A stretch of 12,537 nucleotides of DNA from Deltaproteobacteria bacterium (lineage in GTDB: Bacteria > Desulfobacterota > Desulfobacteria > Desulfobacterales > ETH-SRB1). Both the position numbers and the translations under genes were made by a program. Positions 6,698-12,537 of this stretch are shown here, piece after piece. The stretch is from NCBI GenBank assembly GCA_030262795.1, contig JAJSZO010000008.1:4679-17215 (forward strand), given 5' to 3'. The notes beneath the pieces were generated by a model. The model searched no databases. It worked only from the letters and a program-made list of their open reading frames with translations, and had not been told where the DNA came from. Within the stretch, counting starts at the first letter, position 1; every line of letters starts with the position of its first letter.

Positions 6698-6768
6698 AAA
6701 GAGCCTAATACATTGCTTCGCAAGTTAACCAAAAGAATAACCTTGTAGTTTATTGGGAGAATAACGTT

Positions 6769-7773
6769 ATGCCAATCAAGATTTATACTGGAAATCTTTT
6801 GAGAAAAAGATTTGTTTATTCAATTATAGTAGCGCTATTTTTATCCGTAGCTGCTTTAACCGTCCACGCAGAAAAAAATGATCCTTCAATAGATAACATA
6901 GCTATAATCAATGGATCGGTTATTACCAGAGAAGAATTTAATAGAGAGATAGACCAGGTAAAACAAAAAATTTTACAGCGGGGACAGGAAATTTCACCAA
7001 CACAGCTCGAAGATATCGGGAATAAGATTCTTGAAAACCTGATCGACCTCGAATTGCTGTTTCAGGAAAGCCATAACAACGGAATTAAGGTTGAAAAAGA
7101 GAAAATCGACTCTCAAATAAAAGCTTTAAAACAAAAATTGCCAAATAACGCTGAATTTGAAAAGCTATTAACAGAACTAAAGTTATCTGAGAGCGCCTTA
7201 AAACTGAAGATTAAGAAGGGTATTGCAATACAGGAACTTGTTGAAACCCGGATCAGCCAGAAAATTAAAATTTCAGATAAAGAAACTAAGGTCTTTTATG
7301 ATACCAATCCCGATTTCTTCAAACAGCCCGAACAAGTAAAAGCAAGTCATATTTTGATAAAAGTTGCGCCTGATGCAGATGAACTAACAAAATCCGAAGC
7401 AAAACAAAAACTCAGACAGATTCAACAGAAGCTTAATAAGGGCGAGGAGTTCGCTACACTTGCAAAAGAATTTTCAGAAGGCCCCAGCAAAACCAATGGC
7501 GGAGATTTGGGCTACTTCCAGCGAGGTCAAATGGTAAAACCATTTGAAGATGCGGCCTTTGCATTAAAACCTGAAAAAGTAAGTAATATCGTTGAAACTC
7601 AGTTCGGATATCATCTTATCAAGGTCGTAGATAAAAAGCCCGAAAAGACAATTCCTTATGAGGATGTAAAAGACAATCTTGTTCAGCATTTGAAACAGGA
7701 AAAAACAAAACAGAAAGTAAAGCTATACATACAAACACTCAGGGAAAAAGCTAAAATAGAAAAATTTTTGTAA
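6769..7773 (+). CDS. Exported PpiC-type peptidyl-prolyl cis-trans isomerase, SurA/PrsA-like chaperone
   Basis: 334 residues. An N-terminal signal peptide (basic start with RKR at 12-14, hydrophobic 17-30, VHA cleavage after Ala34) sends it across the inner membrane; no lipobox cysteine is seen. Residues about 40-165 form a SurA_N-type helical chaperone domain (INGSVITREEFNREI). Residues about 189-287 are one parvulin rotamase domain: KASHILIK with His194, EFATLAKEFSEGP, GGDLGYF (244-250), FGYHLIKV (279-286). A helical lysine-rich tail ends the protein. Classic SurA has two parvulin domains; this has one, closer to PrsA or the short SurA-like proteins of Desulfobacterota. GGGAG sits 9 nt before ATG. 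The gene is AT- and lysine-rich compared with the feo operon, stands alone on the plus strand, and is flanked on both sides by the same palindromic element. Likely job: folding of secreted or outer-membrane proteins. Confidence 0.93.
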   Translation: MPIKIYTGNLLRKRFVYSIIVALFLSVAALTVHAEKNDPSIDNIAIINGSVITREEFNREIDQVKQKILQRGQEISPTQLEDIGNKILENLIDLELLFQESHNNGIKVEKEKIDSQIKALKQKLPNNAEFEKLLTELKLSESALKLKIKKGIAIQELVETRISQKIKISDKETKVFYDTNPDFFKQPEQVKASHILIKVAPDADELTKSEAKQKLRQIQQKLNKGEEFATLAKEFSEGPSKTNGGDLGYFQRGQMVKPFEDAAFALKPEKVSNIVETQFGYHLIKVVDKKPEKTIPYEDVKDNLVQHLKQEKTKQKVKLYIQTLREKAKIEKFL

Positions 7774-7803
7774 TACGAAATTTGCAAACTCAAAAAAGTA
7801 ATT

Positions 7804-8000
7804 TAGGAACGTGGACGAAATAACTTCCCCAAGTAGGCGCACAGATTTGGGTCGAATTTGCCCAAATCTCAAATATAGGCTCAGATCACAAAAGTTGATG
7901 GAATAGCGAGCTATTTCAATATTTTTGTGATTTGAGATCGGACATAGGCGGCCTGAAGCTGTGATGCATAGTTGTAGAAGTTGTTTCGTCCACGTTCCTT
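7804..8000 (+). mobile_element. MITE-like palindromic element, copy B (~197 bp)
   Basis: Same orientation and layout as the copy at 6308-6505: left end TAGGAACGTGGACGAAATAA, right end closing ...TTTCGTCCACGTTCCTTA, with shared internal blocks CCCCAAGTAGGCGCA, GGAATAGCGAGCTATTTCAA and GATGCATAGTTG. CTCAAAT (7868-7874) pairs with ATTTGAG (7930-7936) at the place where copy A pairs TGAAA with TTTCA. The base pair C7870-G7934 replaces G6383-C6438, a compensatory change. It begins 30 bp after the isomerase stop codon, so its hairpin could also end or stabilise that transcript. No coding capacity. Confidence 0.85.
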
Positions 8001-8006
8001 ATCAAC

Positions 8007-8053
8007 AACCTGAGGCGGCAGGCAATTAAATTTAATTCCCGCCACCTCAGGTT
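8007..8053. terminator. Large hairpin between convergent genes, candidate bidirectional terminator
   Basis: AACCTGAGG (8007-8015) pairs perfectly with CCTCAGGTT (8045-8053). After one mismatch GGC/GCC continues the stem, and the loop holds an AATTAAATTTAATT palindrome. It lies between the plus-strand isomerase gene and the minus-strand phosphoesterase gene, and it contains the stop codon of the latter (8047-8049). Neither side has a strong T-run, so intrinsic termination is plausible rather than clear. Confidence 0.45.
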
Positions 8054-8715
8054 AATTTCACATCAACCTTTTTCAATGCTACCTCAAAACTCTTCCCCTT
8101 TTTAACGATCTCGGTGTAGCCACCATTGCTTAGCATTCCAGGGTTTACAATAATGGTGCTGCCTATTTTATCCTTTCCGATTGCTTCATGAATATGCCCT
8201 GTAAGGCAAAGCTGAGGCTGATATTCTTCTATAAATTTTCTAACGGCTGTACTCCCGGCATGAATTCCGTCGCCCACAATATCCATGACCGTATTATATG
8301 GAGGAGTATGAGATACCAAAATCTTTATTGGAAGGTTCTTTACACTCTCATATCCTTTATAAATAAATTCTTCCAGTTGTTCTTCGCTGTATTCACTTGG
8401 GGTATTGAATGGTGTATGATTGGAACCTCCCACACCGAAAATTCCTACATCTTCGATAATAATTCCTTTGCCGTGAAGATTGATTCCGATTTCATCAAAA
8501 TAATTATTCACTTCCTCAAGGTCCATGTTGCCAATTTGGGCATAGATATTGGGATTATAATGCGATATGAAGTCTATAATATCTTTGGCCTTTTTAATCC
8601 CGCCGACGTTTGTTAGATCTCCGGTAATTACAAGAAAATCTGCATCCGTGATCCCATCTATTTTTTGCACATTTTCCGCATACTCATGAATATCACCAAA
8701 TGAAATAAATTTCAC
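8047..8715 (-). CDS. Calcineurin-like metallophosphoesterase
   Basis: 222 residues, single-domain cytosolic phosphoesterase with two metals. Ligand motifs in order: GDIH (D8, H10), TGDLT (D33), GNMD (N63), SHTPPY (H136) and GHIHE (H174, H176). The usual GNHD/E has Met in place of His at 64, a variation seen in YfcE/MJ0936-like groups; that His normally assists catalysis, so the substrate range may differ. Likely substrates are small phosphodiesters or phosphomonoesters, but nothing in the sequence defines one. GTG start with a strong GAGGAGG Shine-Dalgarno, 5 nt spacing after the last G. A short GC hairpin (CGCCC-TTC-GGGCG at 8731-8743) lies just upstream of the ribosome binding site and might tune translation. 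Convergent with the isomerase; 163 nt separate it from the next upstream gene. Confidence 0.9.
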   Translation of the reverse strand: MKFISFGDIHEYAENVQKIDGITDADFLVITGDLTNVGGIKKAKDIIDFISHYNPNIYAQIGNMDLEEVNNYFDEIGINLHGKGIIIEDVGIFGVGGSNHTPFNTPSEYSEEQLEEFIYKGYESVKNLPIKILVSHTPPYNTVMDIVGDGIHAGSTAVRKFIEEYQPQLCLTGHIHEAIGKDKIGSTIIVNPGMLSNGGYTEIVKKGKSFEVALKKVDVKLT

Positions 8716-8751
8716 AATAACCTCCTCAAGCGCCCTTCGGGCGGACTTTTC

Positions 8752-8821
8752 TGACAGGATTAACGGGATTTACATAATTTCTTTATTTTTTTATATCCTG
8801 ATCATCCTGTATATCCCGTCA
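8752..8821. repeat. Imperfect inverted repeat built of ATCCTG/CAGGAT units
   Basis: TGACAGGATTAACGGGAT (from 8752) is mirrored by ATACAGGATATCC-type sequence ending in ATATCCCGTCA (8811-8821); the right arm starts near 8794 with ATCCTGATCATCCTGT. The arms are degenerate and the centre (about 8779-8793) is T-rich. I recall dispersed repeats of this 'ATCCTGTTAATCCTGT' style between genes in many environmental bacterial genomes. It sits in the gap between the phosphoesterase and DUF2520 genes and may act as a transcript-end hairpin; a nine-A run follows at 8821-8829. Confidence 0.6.
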
Positions 8822-8853
8822 AAAAAAAAGAAATGCTATGCTATTGAATTAGC

Positions 8854-8868
8854 TGCACCTTGGGTGCA
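8854..8868 (-). terminator. Small hairpin after the DUF2520 gene
   Basis: TGCACC (8854-8859), loop of three, GGTGCA (8863-8868), 11 nt beyond the stop of the DUF2520 gene on the minus strand. A T-run on the transcribed sense strand comes only some 25 nt later (8821-8833), so this would be a weak or composite terminator together with the next inverted repeat. Confidence 0.35.
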
Positions 8869-8878
8869 AACATAACTT

Positions 8879-9763
8879 TTATCCTTTTGTTATTTTCTTT
8901 AGAATATCAGCAGATTCTTCTGAAAGAGTACCTTTTGATTCTGCAATGCCTATCGTATAAAAGCCAAGAGTATTATAAAGATCAAGTAATTCAGGCGTTT
9001 TTTCCCCTATTGCTTCTATATGCCTCTTCACGGTTTCAATATCTCCTCTAACAACAGGACCTGTCAGCGCTGCCGGGATTCCGGCCTTTTCTATATTTGA
9101 AAGCGTACCGTTAATTAAAGGTTTTAAGACTTTCCATGTATCACTGCCGGATATGCCTGCATGCTCAACAAGCCTGAAAGCAAGAGAAAGAAGGGTTACA
9201 AGGTAGTTTGACGCAACCACGGCAGCAGCATGATAAAGAGTTTTATCTTCCGTTTTTATTGGAATATAATCTGCGCCAAGATCAACCGTAATTTGTGCTG
9301 CCATATGTAAAGCCTGAATATCACCTTCTACAGCAAATATGATTCCGTGAAAAGGACTTCCATTTTCTTCATTTAAGGCAAAGCTCTGCATGGGATGCAT
9401 TGACCCGATAAAAGCGCCACAGCTTTTTGCGGATGATAAAATCGTTGACGGGAGTACTCCACTGCAATGCAAAACTACGGAATCTTTTTTGAAACCGTAA
9501 TTAAATGCAATACTGCTGCATGTATCGGATATTGCGCTGTCTGGAGTTGTTAAAAAAACGATATCTGCTTCTTTTGTTATTTCCCAGGGTATTTCAGTAA
9601 AACGCCCGGTTCCTGTTAAGTATGCAAGTCTTTTTGCAGATGATAAGCGTTTACTTGCAAGGCCGGAAAGCCTGTAACCGGCTTTTGATAAAAATCTCGC
9701 AATGGCACTGCCAACTCTTCCGCAACCAACTATTGCAATTACAGGGATCATAGGAGAAATCAT
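8879..9763 (-). CDS. Rossmann-fold and DUF2520 domain protein (putative NAD(P)-dependent oxidoreductase)
   Basis: 294 residues. Nucleotide-binding fingerprint VGCGRVGSA (GxGxxG at 13-18) at the start, then IVFLTTPDSAI (69-78), LHCSG (98-102), the signature HPMQSF (123-128), and the C-terminal helical domain with YHAAAVVASN (177-186) and ALTGPVVRGD (232-241). This is the F420/NADP-oxidoreductase-like Rossmann plus DUF2520 architecture, related in fold to ProC and 6-phosphogluconate dehydrogenase; the substrate of the family is not established to my knowledge. The start at 9763 has only an A-rich AGAGAAAAAG ahead of it; Met5 (9751) is the alternative and is closer to the Rossmann strand. It lies 45 nt after the small unknown gene and probably belongs to the same transcript. 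Confidence 0.9.
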   Translation of the reverse strand: MISPMIPVIAIVGCGRVGSAIARFLSKAGYRLSGLASKRLSSAKRLAYLTGTGRFTEIPWEITKEADIVFLTTPDSAISDTCSSIAFNYGFKKDSVVLHCSGVLPSTILSSAKSCGAFIGSMHPMQSFALNEENGSPFHGIIFAVEGDIQALHMAAQITVDLGADYIPIKTEDKTLYHAAAVVASNYLVTLLSLAFRLVEHAGISGSDTWKVLKPLINGTLSNIEKAGIPAALTGPVVRGDIETVKRHIEAIGEKTPELLDLYNTLGFYTIGIAESKGTLSEESADILKKITKG

Positions 9764-9808
9764 CTTTTTCTCTGGCTAACCGGCAATAATTCGGGCTCTA
9801 TCAATCAA

Positions 9809-10150
9809 TCAAAAATCATAAGTGTTCTCAACAATAAAAGGAAAACTTTTCATTCCTATGCTCTTTTTTTTTATCCAGATTCTGGACATTGTAACTGTTT
9901 CACCTTCCATGCTTACAAGGCTGGGAAGTTCTTCTACATAGGAAACATCATCAATTCTAAATTCATAGTAAAAACCATCGGAACTGTATGGGTCATGCAC
10001 CAAAATAATCTTATCAGGATTATACTGATGCTTTTGAAGTGATCCCGAGTAAGGAATATGAGTTTTTTTAATGCTGCTCAAATCCTTTGGCTTCTTGTAA
10101 GCTTGAATTTCAAATTTTTCGGCTTTTCGTGGAAAATTTGCTGACGACAT
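9809..10150 (-). CDS. Unidentified 113-residue cytosolic protein
   Basis: Not recognised with confidence. From ATG at 10150 it is 113 residues, without signal peptide or membrane helix. It has a basic N-terminal part (FPRKAEKFEIQAYKKPKDL), then IPYSGSLQKHQYNPDKIILVHDPYSSDGFYYEF, an acidic block DDVSYVEELPSLV, and VTMSRIWIKKKSIGMKSFPFIVE. The aromatic-rich beta-like sequence suggests a compact beta domain. I have a vague memory of similar deltaproteobacterial proteins being labelled inorganic pyrophosphatase, but no family I or II pyrophosphatase motif is visible, so I do not use that name. GGAG 8 nt before the ATG favours this start over a GTG at 10168 that overlaps the upstream stop as GTGA. 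Tightly coupled to the GlmS-like gene, which suggests a shared role. Confidence 0.8.
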   Translation of the reverse strand: MSSANFPRKAEKFEIQAYKKPKDLSSIKKTHIPYSGSLQKHQYNPDKIILVHDPYSSDGFYYEFRIDDVSYVEELPSLVSMEGETVTMSRIWIKKKSIGMKSFPFIVENTYDF

Positions 10151-10164
10151 GGCGTTGTCTCCTG

Positions 10165-12537
10165 TCACCTTTGAAGGGATACTATAAATTCCCCTATCTT
10201 CTCAGCAGACTTGCCAAAAAGTTCCTGTATCTCAACAGATTCAAGGTAATTATCGTCCCATTCAATGCTGTTTTCTTGAACAATATTCTTTATATGCTCA
10301 TACTTGCCGCCAAGTGCTTTTATCTTAATCGCAAGGGGGGCTTCTTTTTTAAATGCAATATTCAATAAAAAAAGATATTCTATAGTGTTCGGCATTTCAG
10401 GAGAATCAGAGATTATTGGAATAACAAGAATACTTCGGCCATCTTTCCTGCCTTTGCCGATATATACATTCCCCTTCCGAACAATTATTCTTTTAGTACC
10501 CTTAAGGTTGGTATCCTTTTCAACTCTGGATGGAATGGTCTTTAAAGAACCTTCTTGCTCTAAAATCTCTATTGTTGACTCATCTGTCGGTTCACCAAGG
10601 ATGTCAAGTTTGCCGATTCTATATAGCGTTAACCCCTTGATATGTGAAATAACTCCCTGTAAATTTTTAAGAACAACAATATTTCTGTTTATCAGTTGTG
10701 AAACACTAAAATTGCGCTTTGGCAGCTCATCAAAAAGCAGGCCTTCCAGTTTTTCACTGATACGACTTGTGCCCACAGTAACTGTCTTGGCCTGATGTTT
10801 TATTGCATCTACAGGACGGGACATGTAATTAATAGATTCTCCAATATATTCAAACAGAGCATTAAGCATGTTAAGTGCTGTGCCTTTTTTTTCAAAGTCG
10901 ATCTCAAAATCAGCCACAGGTAGCCTTCCGGATAGATATTTAAGAAGAAGAGTAAGATCTGAAGCCTTGGCAATATAAGTTGGAAAAATTTTTTCAACTC
11001 TTTTTGCTCTGAATTTCTTGTAAAAACCGGCGATTTTTTCTCTAAACGATTTTTCAAGTATGATTTCGTAAACATCAAGACCTCTATTTGCATAATTGTC
11101 AATAGTGCCTTGCAGGTCCTCACGAAATTCATATAAAAATTTTGACCCCTCGTTAATGGCAAGGGCTGCATAGTATCCCCATATATGCCCGACCAGGGTA
11201 TTCAGGATGGGCGCAAGATGCTGGCTTACAACCGGAACATGGAATACATCTTCTGCATAGGCATCAAAACCATTCTCTTCCTCGTCTGCTATAACAACAG
11301 GCGTGGCCTTGTGTGCCTGGAAAATAGCTGTATCCTTAATAATGTCACCTATAACATTTCTCTTTGTCCCGGCAGCACAAACAATTATAAGAGGCTCGGA
11401 TGATAAATCTATATGTTTTTTGTCCTCTATGTAATCAGAGGAAATTGTCTTGTAGCAGAGTTCGCTTAGTTTGATACGTATTTCATCTGCAGAAGCTTTA
11501 TTGGGGCCGCTGCCGACTGCTGCCCAGTAATTTTTTGTTGCGGCAAGCTTTTGTGCGGATTTTTCTATCTCTTTTTTCATAGATAGAACTTTTCTCATAT
11601 GTGATGGAATTTCCCGCATCTGTCTTATTTCCTCTGTTATAAACTCATCATTTCGTAAACCTTTCAAGCTTGCGATTTTAAGACTCAAGACAGCGCCTGC
11701 TATAATCTGAGAATAGAATGCCTTTGTTGAAGCCACCGACATTTCAACATCACGCCCGCTGCTTGTGTACATAACACCGTCAACCTTAAACGTAATGTCT
11801 GAATCCCTGCGGTTGACTATGGCAATGGTATGGGCACCTCGTTCTTTAACCATATCCACAGTGCGATTTGTATCCGTTGTTGTACCGGACTGGCTAATAG
11901 AAATAACGAGCGCATCTGCCATACTGTCTTTTTTATCATATTCATTAAGCTTAAATCCGCTGAGTTCTGATGCTTTAAGCGAACAGACAGTAAAAAACGG
12001 CTCATCAATGTAGTAATTTAAAATGTCTGCACATACTTGCGCAGCAATTCCGGCCGTACCCTGACCGACAAAATAAATCCTTCGTATTTTATTATTTATA
12101 AAGGCTTGCTGAATAGATATCGGAAAAACTTTTTTATCAAGTGTTAATACATATCTCTGCTTCCCGTCCTTCTCAATCTTCCAGCGATTCTGAAGAGTTT
12201 TTTCCACTGAAACAGGAGCTTCGGAAATTTCTTTCAGGAAATAATGCGGAAACCCCTGACGGTCTATATCTCTTGATGTTATCTGCGTATGTTTTATATC
12301 CTTTTCCCCAATTTCAACACGGGTTCCGTCATAAAACATTGCTTTAATGTCCTGGAGAGCTCCATCGGATTCCTGGCTGAGTACAAAAATCTGTCCCTGA
12401 GTTTTGCCATCCTTTCCTTCAACTACTTTTTCTCCGTCCATCTTGAGATAAAACGGAGTCTGCTCCACAAAACCGTAAACTTCAGAGGCCGGCATATAAT
12501 GATCTTCAGATAGTCCTATAAAGATAGCCTGACCGCT
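10165..12537 (-). CDS. GlmS-like amidotransferase/isomerase with long C-terminal extension (5' partial)
   Basis: 790 codons are visible and the frame stays open to the window edge, so the start lies outside. Numbered from the Met at 12495. The first visible part (SGQAIFIGL to LKMDGE, residue 21) matches the end of a GlmS glutamine-amidotransferase domain. HYFLKEISEAP (84-94) is the GlmS linker. SIS domain 1 (about 138-280) has SQSGTTTDT (201-209) and VASTKAF (254-260). SIS domain 2 (about 320-455) has ADEIRIKLSE (336-345), the place of GlmS's catalytic glutamate helix. GlmS ends soon after SIS2 with a PRNLAKSVTVE tail; here SRPVDAIKHQAKTVTV lies at 559-574 (K570), after about 100 inserted residues, and another 200 residues follow. 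GlmS makes glucosamine-6-phosphate from fructose-6-phosphate and glutamine. The family is clear, but the extra domains leave the exact substrate uncertain. Confidence 0.88.
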   Translation of the reverse strand, partial: SGQAIFIGLSEDHYMPASEVYGFVEQTPFYLKMDGEKVVEGKDGKTQGQIFVLSQESDGALQDIKAMFYDGTRVEIGEKDIKHTQITSRDIDRQGFPHYFLKEISEAPVSVEKTLQNRWKIEKDGKQRYVLTLDKKVFPISIQQAFINNKIRRIYFVGQGTAGIAAQVCADILNYYIDEPFFTVCSLKASELSGFKLNEYDKKDSMADALVISISQSGTTTDTNRTVDMVKERGAHTIAIVNRRDSDITFKVDGVMYTSSGRDVEMSVASTKAFYSQIIAGAVLSLKIASLKGLRNDEFITEEIRQMREIPSHMRKVLSMKKEIEKSAQKLAATKNYWAAVGSGPNKASADEIRIKLSELCYKTISSDYIEDKKHIDLSSEPLIIVCAAGTKRNVIGDIIKDTAIFQAHKATPVVIADEEENGFDAYAEDVFHVPVVSQHLAPILNTLVGHIWGYYAALAINEGSKFLYEFREDLQGTIDNYANRGLDVYEIILEKSFREKIAGFYKKFRAKRVEKIFPTYIAKASDLTLLLKYLSGRLPVADFEIDFEKKGTALNMLNALFEYIGESINYMSRPVDAIKHQAKTVTVGTSRISEKLEGLLFDELPKRNFSVSQLINRNIVVLKNLQGVISHIKGLTLYRIGKLDILGEPTDESTIEILEQEGSLKTIPSRVEKDTNLKGTKRIIVRKGNVYIGKGRKDGRSILVIPIISDSPEMPNTIEYLFLLNIAFKKEAPLAIKIKALGGKYEHIKNIVQENSIEWDDNYLESVEIQELFGKSAEKIGEFIVSLQR

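Larger units (their letters stand above)
6506..6768. other. Non-coding region upstream of the prolyl isomerase gene
   Basis: No convincing gene. It holds an 8-bp inverted repeat (TGAAATAA 6511-6518 with TTATTTCA 6531-6538, alternatively AATGAAAT 6517-6524 with ATTTCATT 6533-6540). It also holds a weak GGTGC/GCACC hairpin (6548-6566), a more GC-rich stretch at about 6545-6602, then the AT-rich promoter zone of the downstream gene. Confidence 0.5.

Noticed and set aside
8731..8743. Rho-independent terminator
   Set aside because: The CGCCC-TTC-GGGCG hairpin is short, has only a weak T-run on the plus strand, and lies in the leader of a minus-strand gene where termination would silence it. It is more likely a leader structure or chance.
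10809..11171. A 120-codon minus-strand frame inside the GlmS-like gene
   Set aside because: It is an out-of-frame overlap with the SIS-domain gene, has no own ribosome binding site that I can see, and shows no domain.

Overview
The window looks like a chromosomal segment of an anaerobic, probably sulfate-reducing Desulfobacterota (Deltaproteobacteria, Desulfobacterales-like) genome. This is an inference from gene content: a tandem-feoA Feo operon with a FeoC-like Fe-S winged helix, an HMA_2-type P1B ATPase, an unusually long GlmS-like SIS protein followed by a small conserved gene and a DUF2520 dehydrogenase, and intergenic repeats of a style common in such genomes. No rRNA, tRNA or CRISPR array was seen, so the assignment is not firm.

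Layout. (1) 1-140: heptamer tandem repeat and AT-rich non-coding DNA at the window edge. (2) 141-6109, minus strand: one compact six-gene operon read from right to left: feoA-like (TTG start), second feoA, feoB, feoC-like, a small Cys-rich protein with zinc-carboxypeptidase/aspartoacylase-like metal ligands, and a P1B heavy-metal ATPase. Genes overlap or are separated by 3-11 nt. A good sigma70-type promoter lies at 6239-6267, with a 21-bp perfect palindrome just downstream of the inferred start. (3) 6125-6505: mobile-element debris, namely a solo terminal repeat, a duplicated end, and one full ~198-bp fully palindromic MITE-like element. (4) 6769-7773, plus strand: an exported SurA/PrsA-like PpiC prolyl isomerase, followed by a second copy of the same element (7804-8000) in the same orientation. 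(5) 8047-8715, minus: a calcineurin-like phosphoesterase, convergent with the isomerase. (6) 8879-12537, minus: GlmS-like amidotransferase/isomerase (5' end outside the window), an unidentified 113-aa protein, and a Rossmann/DUF2520 protein, probably one operon.

How the genes work together. The Feo block takes up ferrous iron: FeoB is the G-protein-linked membrane channel, the FeoA proteins are small SH3-like partners, and FeoC is a Fe-S or O2-responsive accessory. Co-transcription with a P1B ATPase that carries an N-terminal arginine-rich 'IPGRMR' motif instead of CxxC suggests that iron brought in by FeoB is moved onward, either out of the cell or into an internal compartment. This resembles the P1B-6/FezB ATPases of ferrosome clusters. 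The small Cys-rich M14-like protein sits between the two transport systems and is the most enigmatic part.

The two palindromic elements bracket the prolyl isomerase gene as direct repeats. They retain at least one compensatory base-pair change between copies, which argues that the hairpin itself is maintained.
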